Origin: Cecembia calidifontis
Lineage (GTDB): Bacteria > Bacteroidota > Bacteroidia > Cytophagales > Cyclobacteriaceae
DNA: 64,000 nucleotides
Assembly: GCF_004216715.1 (NCBI RefSeq)
Contig: NZ_SGXG01000001.1
Span: 4,014,501-4,078,500, forward strand
Reading direction: 5' to 3'
The position numbers were made by a program, and so were the translations under genes. Position 1 is the first letter of the stretch. Every line of letters starts with the position of its first letter. Under the pieces are notes generated by a model. The model was not told the origin of the DNA and did no database searches. It saw nothing but the letters and a program-made list of their open reading frames with translations. Of the stretch, positions 18,850 through 28,203 are shown in pieces.

Positions 18850-21744
18850 ATGATATCAAACCAAATGACAAAGGTTCTACAGAGTATTCTTTTCTTTTCC
18901 CTCATCATCCAAGTTCAGGCACAGGAATTTGGCATACCATTTTCAAAATATTACTCCAGTAAGGAATACAATGGTGGCATCCAGAATTTCTCCATTGGTC
19001 AAGATCAAAATGGTTTGATTTACGTGGCCAATAATTTCGGTCTTTTGGAATACGATGGGACCTCCTGGGACAGGTATGCGCTACCCAATAGCACTAAGAT
19101 CAGGGACTTACTCATTGAGAACAACGGAAGGGTTTACATTGCAGGTCAAGGGCAATTGGGATATTTTCGACCCAATAAAATCGGATACTTGGAATTCATT
19201 TCTTGGCTTCCCCAATTACCCTTGAAATACCAAAATGTGGAGGAGGTTTGGAAAGTGTTTAAAATAAATGGAAAATATGTATTCTGTACTTTTAAAAACA
19301 TTTTCATTTTTGACCAAAATGGTTCCTTGGTGAACATCGTTGAAAGCTTGGGAGATTTTGAAAGTTTTCACCTGAGTAATAATCAGCTTTATTTTCAGGA
19401 TTCTGAAAGGGGCTTAATGAAACTCGAAAAAAATAAGGCCATTCTTATTTCAGACATTCCCAGTCTCAAAAATGATCTGATCAGTGGAATTCTTGAAAGT
19501 ACTACAGGGGCATTAAAAATTTTTACAGAAAAAGGTCAGGTTTTCCTTTTGACTACACAAAACCTATCAGCCTGGACACCTACTGCGCTTCCCAAATTCA
19601 GTAAAGTCAATAAAGCCATTAGACTTAGAAATGGAAATATCGCCATCGGAACGCAATATGATGGTATCTATATTATCAAAGAAAATGGCAGCCTGGAACT
19701 CCATATGAATCTGGAAAAGGGATTGCAAAACAATACGGTGATTTCAATTTTTGAAGATAGAGGGGGCAATTTATGGCTGGGACACAACAATGGGATTACA
19801 CTTCTTGAATTAAGCTTACCATTTAGATTGATCGGTCCACAAAAAGGCGTTTTCGGTACCGGTTACACTGCAAAGTTTTTTGAGGATGAGATATACCTTG
19901 GGACCAATGTGGAGGTCAACAAAATCTCCGCCAATGGAGAAATATTGACCAAAATCTCCAATTCTGAAGGACAGGCTTATAGTTTTGGCCTCATTGAAAA
20001 AAATCTTTTGCTGGGACACAATGAGGGTGCATATTTAATAAAAAACAACAGGGCGGAATACATCCCGGGAATAAAAGGGATATGGTGTTTTCTACCATTA
20101 AAAGATAACCCCAAATTAATCATAGCTGGCACATACAATGGACTGGCTTTATTTGAGGAAAAGGAAGGAAAATACGCCTTTATCAGAAAAATAAAAGGGT
20201 TTGAAGAATCATCTAGACTGATCCAACAAGATGAATTAGGAAACCTATGGATGTCACATGGATATAAAGGGGTCTATAAATTGACCCTTTCTGAAGACCT
20301 CACAGAAGTTACGGCAAGGTTTTACGGAAACAAAGACGGCTTACCAACCAATTTGTTGAATTCCGTTTGGAAAATTGGGGGCAGGCTTGTCTTTACCACA
20401 GAATATGGAATTTATGTGTATAACCCAGCAACAAACCGGTTTGAAAAAGATCAGGTCCTTAATCCATATTTTGAAAAGGACTTCTTGGTCACCAGTTTGG
20501 TTGAAGATCCTATTGGCAATATTTTTTATATCGGAAGCATGGAAGTTGGGGTATTGGAAAAACAAGCAGATGGTTCTTATCAAAAAAACCATCAGATATT
20601 CAATAAAATAATTCCCCTATTGAATGATGACCTGCAAAATGTATCCCTGCTGAGGTCCAATGAGGTGATTTTCGCAGCCAATGAAGGATTTATCTGGTAC
20701 AAGCTTGATATCAATAAGGTGTTGCCTCCCCCCTATCCGACTTTTATTAAGGCAGTTTATTTGACCAAACCCAGTGATTCACTTTTGGCCTTGGGAAAGC
20801 ATGTAGAATTGATGGAACAAAAATTCGGATCAGAAAGCAAAGGCAAGGGTTTACAGCTCCCTTTTAACCAAGCTGATATACGCTTTGAATTTACCAATAG
20901 CATTCCAAACAATGAAAATACCACACAATTCAGATTTTGGTTGGAAGGACTGGAAAAAGAATTTGGAGATTGGACCCAAAAGAGGGATAAAGCCTATACC
21001 AATTTGAGCGAAGGTAATTATACATTTTATCTTCAAAGCAAAGATTTATATGGCCAGATTTCAGAGGCCATACCATTTACTTTTACGGTATTGCCTCCTT
21101 GGTACAGGACAACAACGGCCTGGTTTTTTTATTTGTCAGCCGCCATTTTGGCCTTATTTATTGTTTCCAGAAGAGTGGACAAACAATACCAAAAAAAGAC
21201 CCAGGCCATCACCGCTGAACAAAGAAAAGAATTGGAACAAAAATCCAATGATCTCAAAAATTCACAAAAGGAATTAAAAAAACTAAAAACCGAAAAATTA
21301 GAAGCAGAAATCCAGAGCAAAAACAAGGAACTGGCATCTGCTACCATGCACTTATTGAACAAAAACGGGTTTATTGATCAGACAAAAAGCCATTTAGCCC
21401 AAATCATCAAAAAAAGTAAAAACCAGGAGGTAAAAAATGAGCTTCAAAAAGTCATTCAAAGTATAGATAAAAATATAGCGGAAGATGATGATTGGCATCA
21501 GTTTGAGATCCATTTTGATCAAGTTCATGGGGATTTCATGGATAGGTTCAAGAAAGCTCATCCGACTTTAAGTCCACAGGAAATCAAATTGACTGCCTAT
21601 CTGAGAATGAATCTTTCCACTAAGGAAATTGCGTATTTGATGAATATCAGTCCCCGGGGAGTGGAAATAGCGCGTTACCGGTTGAGAAAGAAACTTCAGT
21701 TGGAAAGAAGTGAAAACCTTCAGGAATTCATTTTGAAATTCTAA
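18850..21744 (+). CDS. Beta-propeller / Y_Y_Y / LuxR-type HTH transmembrane regulator of the PUL
   Basis: One-component membrane regulator of 964 residues. A signal peptide (to about residue 25) is followed by a large propeller with Reg_prop-type repeats (for example ISIFEDRGGNLWLGHNNGI). A Y_Y_Y domain follows (about 680-745, ending GNYTFYLQSKDLYGQ), then one transmembrane helix (about 752-774), a cytoplasmic coiled coil, and a C-terminal HTH (about 905-955; LSPQEIKLTAYLRMNLSTKEIA). Unlike hybrid two-component PUL regulators it has no kinase or receiver domain. Divergence from susC suggests it senses periplasmic glucan and switches on the operon. Confidence 0.9.
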   Translation: MISNQMTKVLQSILFFSLIIQVQAQEFGIPFSKYYSSKEYNGGIQNFSIGQDQNGLIYVANNFGLLEYDGTSWDRYALPNSTKIRDLLIENNGRVYIAGQGQLGYFRPNKIGYLEFISWLPQLPLKYQNVEEVWKVFKINGKYVFCTFKNIFIFDQNGSLVNIVESLGDFESFHLSNNQLYFQDSERGLMKLEKNKAILISDIPSLKNDLISGILESTTGALKIFTEKGQVFLLTTQNLSAWTPTALPKFSKVNKAIRLRNGNIAIGTQYDGIYIIKENGSLELHMNLEKGLQNNTVISIFEDRGGNLWLGHNNGITLLELSLPFRLIGPQKGVFGTGYTAKFFEDEIYLGTNVEVNKISANGEILTKISNSEGQAYSFGLIEKNLLLGHNEGAYLIKNNRAEYIPGIKGIWCFLPLKDNPKLIIAGTYNGLALFEEKEGKYAFIRKIKGFEESSRLIQQDELGNLWMSHGYKGVYKLTLSEDLTEVTARFYGNKDGLPTNLLNSVWKIGGRLVFTTEYGIYVYNPATNRFEKDQVLNPYFEKDFLVTSLVEDPIGNIFYIGSMEVGVLEKQADGSYQKNHQIFNKIIPLLNDDLQNVSLLRSNEVIFAANEGFIWYKLDINKVLPPPYPTFIKAVYLTKPSDSLLALGKHVELMEQKFGSESKGKGLQLPFNQADIRFEFTNSIPNNENTTQFRFWLEGLEKEFGDWTQKRDKAYTNLSEGNYTFYLQSKDLYGQISEAIPFTFTVLPPWYRTTTAWFFYLSAAILALFIVSRRVDKQYQKKTQAITAEQRKELEQKSNDLKNSQKELKKLKTEKLEAEIQSKNKELASATMHLLNKNGFIDQTKSHLAQIIKKSKNQEVKNELQKVIQSIDKNIAEDDDWHQFEIHFDQVHGDFMDRFKKAHPTLSPQEIKLTAYLRMNLSTKEIAYLMNISPRGVEIARYRLRKKLQLERSENLQEFILKF

Positions 21745-21875
21745 AAAATCATTTTCCAAAAACCTTTAAAGCGAAATTTTAGATTAATGCTATTCAATCA
21801 ATTTTTTCCAACCTTTCCAATGGAACTGAGGGACAATATGGTTATTTTTATAAAAACTTTAACCCTAAAGAAGAT

Positions 21876-22151
21876 ATGAGCCTCAAAGAAAAAGCAAAAA
21901 GACAATTAGAGGAAATGAAAGATCAAATTGAAATCCTCGAAGCCAAATTCGAAAGCTCCAAAGCCGAAGCTAAAGCTGAATACATGGAAAAAATGGCTGA
22001 ACTGAAAGCAAAAAAAGCAGAGCTGCAGGCAAAATACGAAGAACTTTCCCATGAAGCAGAAGACAAATGGGAAGAGGCCAAACATCTATTTGCCTCAGCG
22101 GGAGATTCTTTCAAAGAAGGTTTTTCAAAACTGAGCAAGTTGTTTGATTGA
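21876..22151 (+). CDS. Small coiled-coil protein (Sll1863-like stress-response type)
   Basis: Protein of 91 residues, almost entirely charged helix rich in Glu, Lys and Ala. Heptad-like spacing runs from about residue 5 to 70, and the tail DSFKEGFSKLSKLFD is amphipathic. It has no signal peptide or membrane segment. It resembles small cytoplasmic Sll1863-type coiled-coil proteins; the function is unknown. It is a monocistronic gene with its own terminator. Confidence 0.75.
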   Translation: MSLKEKAKRQLEEMKDQIEILEAKFESSKAEAKAEYMEKMAELKAKKAELQAKYEELSHEAEDKWEEAKHLFASAGDSFKEGFSKLSKLFD

Positions 22152-22157
22152 TTATTT

Positions 22158-22184
22158 AAAAAGGGAGCAGAGACTCCCTTTTTA
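22158..22184 (+). terminator. Terminator of the coiled-coil protein gene
   Basis: AAAAAGGGAG and CTCCCTTTTT form a stem around a short CAGAGA-like loop, starting 7 bases after the stop codon and running into T. Confidence 0.88.
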
Positions 22185-22328
22185 CATGTATATATTAGCT
22201 GGTCTCAAAGTTATTTTCGTCTTTTTTGATCCAGTAAAAATTTATCCTAACAACATCAAAAAATAATAATCAGTAATGAACCAATTTTTAAAATTAAATG
22301 TATATACATAAGTTAATACAACAACAAA

Positions 22329-22961
22329 ATGAACCATACCATAAATAGTTTACATTGGCGCTATGCGGCCAAAAGAATGAACGGTCAAAAAGTGCCAGCT
22401 GAAAAATTGGAAAATATTCTGGAAGCCATCAGATTGACAGCCACCTCCAATGGACTTCAACCATTTACCATTTTGGTCATAGAGGACAAAGAAACAAGGG
22501 AAAAACTCCATGAAGCAGCTTTTAAACAACCACAAGTAGTGGAAGGATCCCATTTGTTAGTATTTGCAGCCTGGAAAAAAGTTACAGCGGATCAAATCGA
22601 CACCTATTTTGATATGGTGTATAAAGAGCGGAACTTAGAGCAAGGTTCATTAGAACAATATGCCAACTTTTTGAAAAGCCATTTTGGAAAACAGACAGAG
22701 GAGGAACAATTCGGCTGGGCATCCAAGCAAGCCTATATCGCGCTGGGAACTGCTTTGGTTGCCGCTGCAGAGGAAAAAGTGGACAGCACGCCCATGGAAG
22801 GCTTCAATGCCAAAGAAGTGGACCGCATCTTAGGGCTAAATGAACAAGGAATGGGTAGTACCGCCTTGCTGGCATTGGGGTATAGAGACGAGAAAGAAGA
22901 CCATATGGTAAATGCCAAAAAAGTAAGAAGGCCAAAAGACAAATTGTTTATCAAGATTTAA
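22329..22961 (+). CDS. Nitroreductase-family NAD(P)H-dependent oxidoreductase (NfsB-like)
   Basis: FMN-dependent reductase of 210 residues. The opening HWRYAAKRMNGQKVPAEKL and ATSNGLQPF are typical of NfsB/YodC-like nitroreductases, with the FMN-binding Arg/Lys/Asn region at the N-terminus. GFNAKEVDRILGLNEQGMGSTALLALGYR and the final KVRRPKDKLF are the usual C-terminal part. Physiological substrates of such enzymes (quinones, nitroaromatics) cannot be told from sequence. It is monocistronic, with a hairpin terminator just downstream. Confidence 0.9.
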   Translation: MNHTINSLHWRYAAKRMNGQKVPAEKLENILEAIRLTATSNGLQPFTILVIEDKETREKLHEAAFKQPQVVEGSHLLVFAAWKKVTADQIDTYFDMVYKERNLEQGSLEQYANFLKSHFGKQTEEEQFGWASKQAYIALGTALVAAAEEKVDSTPMEGFNAKEVDRILGLNEQGMGSTALLALGYRDEKEDHMVNAKKVRRPKDKLFIKI

Positions 22962-22964
22962 CTT

Positions 22965-22996
22965 AAAATCCCGGTCATTAAAGGCTGGGATTTTTT
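22965..22996 (+). terminator. Terminator of the nitroreductase gene
   Basis: AAAATCCCGG pairs with CTGGGATTTT (one mismatch) around a TCATTAAAGG-like loop, followed by TTTTTT. Confidence 0.85.
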
Positions 22997-23333
22997 ATCT
23001 TTGAATCCTGTAAAACAATCCACATAAGATATCATTATTTTCCTCTGCAAGAGGAGAAAAATCAGTTTTTCCGAATCCCATTTATTCCTCAAAGAAAGAT
23101 TTTTCAAAGACTTGCTTTGTTAAAAATGTAAGGATCAAGGTAGGAATTGGGTATTTCAATTTACTCTTTAAAAACCCAACTTAATCGGTGCATTTTTTTT
23201 ATGCCAACTCCTTCACATCGCCTTTCAAATTCGGGAAAATTCATGCATTCAGGTGACAAATGTCATAAAAAGGACTAACTATATTTTTTATCTTTATTAG
23301 GATGAAGTTTCGAATATCACGACCGTTACGACT
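22997..23333. promoter_or_regulatory. Upstream region of the PqqD-like cluster with a 12-base palindrome
   Basis: No gene is seen in this stretch. It ends at the PqqD-like start codon. TGACAAATGTCA at 23254-23265 is a perfect palindrome about 70 bases before the start and could be an operator for a dimeric regulator. A small CCTCT/AGAGG hairpin is near 23042. No full -33/-7 promoter match was found. Confidence 0.35.
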
Positions 23334-23582
23334 ATGCTTAAAATCAGGAAAAATATCGCCATCAGTGATTCAGGATTTGTTTTCGACCCGCTTTCCGGGG
23401 AGTCCTATTCACTGAATCCAATAGGATTGGAGATTCTCCAATTGATCAAAAATGGGCAGTCTTTTGAGGCTGTATCAAAGCATATTTTGGAAAAATACGA
23501 AGTGGATGCCGAAACATTTGAAAGGTATTATTACGACTTCCTTGCCACTTTGAAGCTATTCCATCTTACTGAACCTGACTGA
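23334..23582 (+). CDS. PqqD-family small protein
   Basis: Protein of 82 residues with the PqqD winged-helix pattern. It opens with a short beta stretch and GESYSLNPIGLEILQLIKNG, then a second helix region up to LKLFHLTEPD. In RiPP pathways PqqD-like domains (RREs) bind a peptide and present it to a modifying enzyme. Here the gene is followed 1 base later by an ATP-grasp ligase, which suggests it acts as a carrier or chaperone for that enzyme. No precursor peptide or radical SAM gene is seen nearby, so the substrate is unknown. Confidence 0.85.
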   Translation: MLKIRKNIAISDSGFVFDPLSGESYSLNPIGLEILQLIKNGQSFEAVSKHILEKYEVDAETFERYYYDFLATLKLFHLTEPD

Positions 23583-23583
23583 G

Positions 23584-24624
23584 ATGAAAAAATTAACCAT
23601 AGGTCTTTCCGGCCTCAACAACATCGACAGCCCTGGTCCTGGAATCCCGGTAATTCGGGGCATTAAGGATTCCAAAATATTGAATGCAAGGATTGTTGGT
23701 TTGGCTTACGAAAACCTGGAGCCTGGAGCCTACATGCATGACCTGGTGGACAAAACCTATAAAGTCCCCTACCCTTCGGACGGTGTGGAACCCTTGCTGG
23801 ACCGGCTTCGGTACATTCAGGAAAGAGAACATCTGGATGTTCTGATTCCCAATTTTGATTCGGAGCTTTTCACCTTTATGAAGTCTGAAAAAGTACTTCA
23901 GGATATGGGCATCAAGACATTCCTGCCAACTTTAAAGCAATTTGAAGAAAGACATAAATCCAACCTGCCGGAATATGGCAAAAAATACGGAGTGAAAGTT
24001 CCATACAGCGAGCCAATCACGAGTGTTCAGGATTTTGTACAGCACCGTGACAAATTCGAATTCCCGGTAGTAGTAAAGGGCAAGTTTTACGATGCTCATA
24101 TAGCTTATGATTTGGATCAAGTCGCTATGTACTTTAATAAGATTGCCGCCAAGTGGGGGCTACCTATTGTAATTCAGGAATTTGTCAAAGGGACGGAGGT
24201 AAATGTCATAGCCCTTGGAGATGGTAAAGGCAATACCATTGGTGCTGTACCCATGCGAAAAACTTACATCACAGACAAAGGAAAAGCCTGGGGCGGCATC
24301 ACTTTGGAAGATCCGGCAATGATGGAATTGACTGATAAGATCATATCCCAGACCCAATGGAGGGGAGGAATGGAATTGGAGCTAATCCGAACATCCAAAG
24401 ACGAACTCTATATGATCGAAATCAACCCCAGATTACCTGCTTGGGTTTATCTGGCTGTTGCCGCCGGCCAAAACCTTCCTGAGGCATTGGTCCGACTTGC
24501 CTTAGGTGAAGACGTAAAGCCTTTCCAAGGATATCAGGTCGGAAAGATGTTCATAAGATATTCTTTTGACATGATTACCGATTTACACGAATTTGAACAA
24601 TTGGCCACCAAAGGTGAGCTCTAA
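23584..24624 (+). CDS. ATP-grasp ligase (biotin-carboxylase/CarB-like fold)
   Basis: Enzyme of 346 residues that should activate a carboxylate as an acyl-phosphate and join it to an amine or thiol. N-terminal preATP-grasp domain (about 1-110); ATP-grasp from about 115, with FPVVVKGKFYDA (ATP-binding Lys), IQEFVKGTEVNVIALGDGKG, and the Mg-binding stretch MELELIRTSKDELYMIEINPRLPAW. The EINPR motif is intact, so it should be active. It sits between the PqqD-like protein and a fold-III PLP decarboxylase, and is probably co-transcribed with both. The substrate cannot be inferred from sequence. Confidence 0.88.
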   Translation: MKKLTIGLSGLNNIDSPGPGIPVIRGIKDSKILNARIVGLAYENLEPGAYMHDLVDKTYKVPYPSDGVEPLLDRLRYIQEREHLDVLIPNFDSELFTFMKSEKVLQDMGIKTFLPTLKQFEERHKSNLPEYGKKYGVKVPYSEPITSVQDFVQHRDKFEFPVVVKGKFYDAHIAYDLDQVAMYFNKIAAKWGLPIVIQEFVKGTEVNVIALGDGKGNTIGAVPMRKTYITDKGKAWGGITLEDPAMMELTDKIISQTQWRGGMELELIRTSKDELYMIEINPRLPAWVYLAVAAGQNLPEALVRLALGEDVKPFQGYQVGKMFIRYSFDMITDLHEFEQLATKGEL

Positions 24625-24643
24625 CAATAAATTCTTCAAAGCC

Positions 24644-26002
24644 ATGGAAAAGTTAACTTTTGAAAGACCCATCATCCAAAGACTTAATGCCGGATTGCCC
24701 AGCAAATATGGCATGGCAAGGAAACTGGACCCTATTTCCCATATAGACGGAGTTTCTATAAAATCACTGATTGATGAATTTGGATCTCCCCTTTTCATCC
24801 TTTCGGAAACTACCATCCGCCGGACTTACAAGGAAGCATACAGGGCATTCAGTTCACGCTATCCAAAAGTACAATTTGCCTGGTCTTATAAAACCAACTA
24901 TCTCAATGCCATTTGCAACATTTTTCATCAGGAAGGAGCATGGGCTGAGGTAGTTTCAGGCTTTGAATATGACAAAGCGATTGCCAATGGTGTTCCGGGT
25001 GAAATGGTCATTTTCAATGGACCTGACAAAAGCACGGAAGATCTCCGAAAAGCCATTCAAAACAGTTCTTTGATCCATATTGACCATTTCGATGAACTTT
25101 ATGAAATCATCCATCTATCCAAGGAGATGAAAGAAAGGCCTAAAGTAGCCATCCGGGTCAATATGGATGTGGGAATTTATCCTAAATGGGACCGGTTTGG
25201 TTTCAACTTTGAGAACGGAGAAGCTTGGGATGCTCTTAATAGGATAATGGCCAGCAAAAACCTGGATCTCATAGGACTCCACACCCACATAGGTACTTAC
25301 ATGATGACCACAGAGGCATATCGGATCGCAGCATCCAAATTGGCCCAATTGACTGTTGGTCTGGAAAAAAAACATGGGCATGTCATTCAGTACATTGATA
25401 TGGGAGGCGGATTTGCTTCTAAAAACACCCTGCGGGGGGCTTATTACCCCGGAACGGACACCGCACCTTCCTTTGATGATTTTGCCGAAGCCATTACGGC
25501 TGCATTGCTCAGTTCCGAAATCAAACCGGAGCATCTGCCAATGCTCCTACTGGAGACAGGAAGGGCACTGATAGATGAAGCAGGTTATCTGGCAGGTACA
25601 GTCCTTGCTAACAAAAGGCTTTCCGATGGAAGAAGGGCTACCATCATTGATGCTGGTGTCAACCTGCTCTTTACCGCATTTTGGTATGAACATGATATAC
25701 GGCCCATCGAGCCTATTTCAGAGCAGAGTGAAGACACTACCATCTATGGTCCTTTGTGTATGAATATAGATGTCATCAGGGGCAATGTGATGTTTCCTCT
25801 CCTTAAAAAAGGTGACCATTATGTCATAAGGAGAGTTGGAGCTTACAATAATACCCAATGGCTCCAATTCATCAATATGCGCCCAAACATCATTCTTCTG
25901 GACAAAGATGGCAAAGCCCACCTGATCAGAAAGCAGGAAACTTTAGAAACCATCAATTCCCAGGAAATTACACCTGAGCACCTCAAAAACTTCCATATTT
26001 AA
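24644..26002 (+). CDS. Fold-type III PLP-dependent decarboxylase (diaminopimelate decarboxylase-like)
   Basis: Enzyme of 452 residues from the ATG at 24644; an in-frame TTG at 24593 would overlap the ATP-grasp gene and is less likely. FAWSYKTNYLNAICN carries the PLP-binding Lys, HTHIGTYM and YIDMGGGFASKN the barrel motifs, LLETGRALIDEAG the phosphate-site region, and GPLCMNIDVIRG the C-terminal Cys of the LysA/ornithine decarboxylase group. It probably decarboxylates a D-centre amino acid or an amino-acid adduct made by the neighbouring ligase. Housekeeping LysA is possible, but this context is not lysine biosynthesis. Confidence 0.87.
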   Translation: MEKLTFERPIIQRLNAGLPSKYGMARKLDPISHIDGVSIKSLIDEFGSPLFILSETTIRRTYKEAYRAFSSRYPKVQFAWSYKTNYLNAICNIFHQEGAWAEVVSGFEYDKAIANGVPGEMVIFNGPDKSTEDLRKAIQNSSLIHIDHFDELYEIIHLSKEMKERPKVAIRVNMDVGIYPKWDRFGFNFENGEAWDALNRIMASKNLDLIGLHTHIGTYMMTTEAYRIAASKLAQLTVGLEKKHGHVIQYIDMGGGFASKNTLRGAYYPGTDTAPSFDDFAEAITAALLSSEIKPEHLPMLLLETGRALIDEAGYLAGTVLANKRLSDGRRATIIDAGVNLLFTAFWYEHDIRPIEPISEQSEDTTIYGPLCMNIDVIRGNVMFPLLKKGDHYVIRRVGAYNNTQWLQFINMRPNIILLDKDGKAHLIRKQETLETINSQEITPEHLKNFHI

Positions 26003-26019
26003 ATGGATTACGGTAGACC

Positions 26020-28203
26020 ATGAAAAGGCTCCAATGGTTCCCACAGGCCCTGTTCAATAGCTATGCACAGGTATTCTTTTCCAACAACAAATGGTTTGGA
26101 ATCATCCTTTTGTTATTGACCTTTATTGATTTCTATGTGGGGCTTTACGGCTTGATTTCCGTGGCCACAGCACTCCTGACGGCCTATTTCATTGGACTCT
26201 ATGAATTCAACATACGTCAGGGTTATTATGGTTTTAACGCTCTGCTCGTGGGTGTGGGTTTGGCCATTTACTTTCAGCCGGGACCATTGTTGCTCTTTCT
26301 GATCGTAGTTTCCGGGATATTGACCCTATTTATTTCCCTGGCCTTTGAGGGCTTTTTGGGGAAATATGGCCTGCCTTTTCTGAGTTTGCCCTTCATTACA
26401 GTTTTTTGGCTTCTTCGCTTGGCATCCCGTCAGTTCGAAGCTTTGGGTTTGAGCGAAAGGGGGATTTATGTACTCAATGAATTATACATTTTGGGAGGAA
26501 GCAAACTGGTAACCATGTATGAATGGTGGAATCAGATTCCATTCCCCTCTTCACTCAAAACCTACTTTCTATCCTTAGGGGCCATCTTTTTTCAACAAAA
26601 CGTTTTCGCCGGGGTATTTGCTGCCTTAGGCTTACTGATTTATTCCAGGATAGGGTTTACCCTTTCTTTGTTGGGCTTCTATACTGCCTACCTCTTTTAT
26701 TTTTTACTAAAAGTGCCCTTTACAGAAATCTCATTTAGTTACATCGGCTTCAATTACATACTTACCGCTGTAGCATTGGGAGGTTTTTTTATAATTCCGA
26801 ACAAAAGCTCTTACCTCAGCCTTCTGCTGATCATTCCTATGGTCACTGTGCTTAGTATTTCTTTGCAGGAAATATTAAACATTTTTTATTTGCCCGTTCA
26901 TTCTTTCCCCTTTAATCTGGCCGTTTTGACAGTTTTGTATGGACTGAAATTTAGAACAGACAACAGGATTGGCCTGAGTACCATTTTCTGGCAGCAGAAC
27001 TCCCCGGAAAAAAACCTCTACCAATTCACGAATTTTATGGAACGTTTCGGTAAGAAAAGCCCTATACCCATCTATCTCCCATTTTTTGGCGAATGGACAG
27101 TCACTCAAGGACACAATGGCCCCTATACCCACAAGGATGACTGGAAGCATGCTTGGGATTTTGAAATTATGGATGAAGAAGGTAAAACCTTTAAAAATCA
27201 AGGGGATTTTCCTTCTGATTATTACGGTTATGACAAGAACATTTTGGCTCCGGCCGATGGCACAATAGAGGAAGTGGTCAATGAGATTGAAGAAAATCCC
27301 ATTGGAACCAGAAATCTGGAAAAAAATTGGGGAAATACAATCATCATCAAGCATGCCGATTTTCTTTACAGTAAATTGAGCCATTTGAAAAAAGGAAGCA
27401 TCATTCCCAAAAAAGGAGATAAGGTAAAAAGAGGGGATATCATAGCCAGAATGGGAAATTCAGGTAATTCTCCCTACCCTCATCTTCATTTCCAAATTCA
27501 AGCGACCCCTTATATCGGCTCTAAAACCATAGATTACCCACTTTCAGATGTATGGATGAGATATCAGGGAAAGGAATCCTTAAAGTCTGTAGCCAATCCT
27601 CCCATGGGCGCAGTGGTATCCTCTTTGACGCCACATCCTGTTCTTAAAAAGGCCTTCTCCTTTGTGATAGGGGATCAATTGAAGTTCAATGATGAAGATG
27701 GAAAAGAAATTGTATGGCATGTAAAAAGAGATTATTACACCCTTATCAGGTATTTGGAATGTGAAACAAGTGGGTCAAAAGCCTATTTCAGACTGGATGA
27801 TGCTATGCTCCATTTCACCCATTTTGAAGGTGACCGCAAATCTGTTTTGTACCTATTCTTTTTGGCTGCCTACAAAGTCAGCTTTGGTTTTACCAACGGG
27901 CTGGAATTAAAAGACAGCTTTCCTGTAAATATCATTTTTGACCCAAGAAAAATAATCCTTCAGGACTTTTTCGCCCCGTTCTACCGATACCTGAAAGGAG
28001 ATTACAGCTTGAAATACCCGGAAAATGGTAAGGGACTTTCGCTTAAGCCCCTTGAATTAAAGAGTAAAGTTATCAAGAGCTCCTTCGGAAGGAGTTTAGA
28101 GACTTCCTCTTTTGAATTTGTCTTAGATCATACTGGAATCAAAAGATTTCAGTTTCCATCCAAAAGTTCAAAACATGATTTATCATGGATAGAAGCATCC
28201 TAG
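26020..28203 (+). CDS. Urea-transporter-family membrane protein fused to an M23 peptidase domain
   Basis: Protein of 727 residues. Residues 1-310 are hydrophobic with about ten helices and match the urea transporter fold (GYYGFNALLVGVGLAIYF and a repeat-like VFAALGLLIYS half). A LytM/M23 region of about residues 350-510 follows, with YTHKDDWKHAWDFEIMD, GNSGNSPYPHLHFQI and APADGTIEEVV. A further 200-residue beta-rich C-terminus is not assigned. The metal and catalytic His/Asp residues appear present. It starts 17 bases after the decarboxylase. It may export or import a product of the cluster and trim the wall or a peptide; this is inference. Confidence 0.82.
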   Translation: MKRLQWFPQALFNSYAQVFFSNNKWFGIILLLLTFIDFYVGLYGLISVATALLTAYFIGLYEFNIRQGYYGFNALLVGVGLAIYFQPGPLLLFLIVVSGILTLFISLAFEGFLGKYGLPFLSLPFITVFWLLRLASRQFEALGLSERGIYVLNELYILGGSKLVTMYEWWNQIPFPSSLKTYFLSLGAIFFQQNVFAGVFAALGLLIYSRIGFTLSLLGFYTAYLFYFLLKVPFTEISFSYIGFNYILTAVALGGFFIIPNKSSYLSLLLIIPMVTVLSISLQEILNIFYLPVHSFPFNLAVLTVLYGLKFRTDNRIGLSTIFWQQNSPEKNLYQFTNFMERFGKKSPIPIYLPFFGEWTVTQGHNGPYTHKDDWKHAWDFEIMDEEGKTFKNQGDFPSDYYGYDKNILAPADGTIEEVVNEIEENPIGTRNLEKNWGNTIIIKHADFLYSKLSHLKKGSIIPKKGDKVKRGDIIARMGNSGNSPYPHLHFQIQATPYIGSKTIDYPLSDVWMRYQGKESLKSVANPPMGAVVSSLTPHPVLKKAFSFVIGDQLKFNDEDGKEIVWHVKRDYYTLIRYLECETSGSKAYFRLDDAMLHFTHFEGDRKSVLYLFFLAAYKVSFGFTNGLELKDSFPVNIIFDPRKIILQDFFAPFYRYLKGDYSLKYPENGKGLSLKPLELKSKVIKSSFGRSLETSSFEFVLDHTGIKRFQFPSKSSKHDLSWIEAS

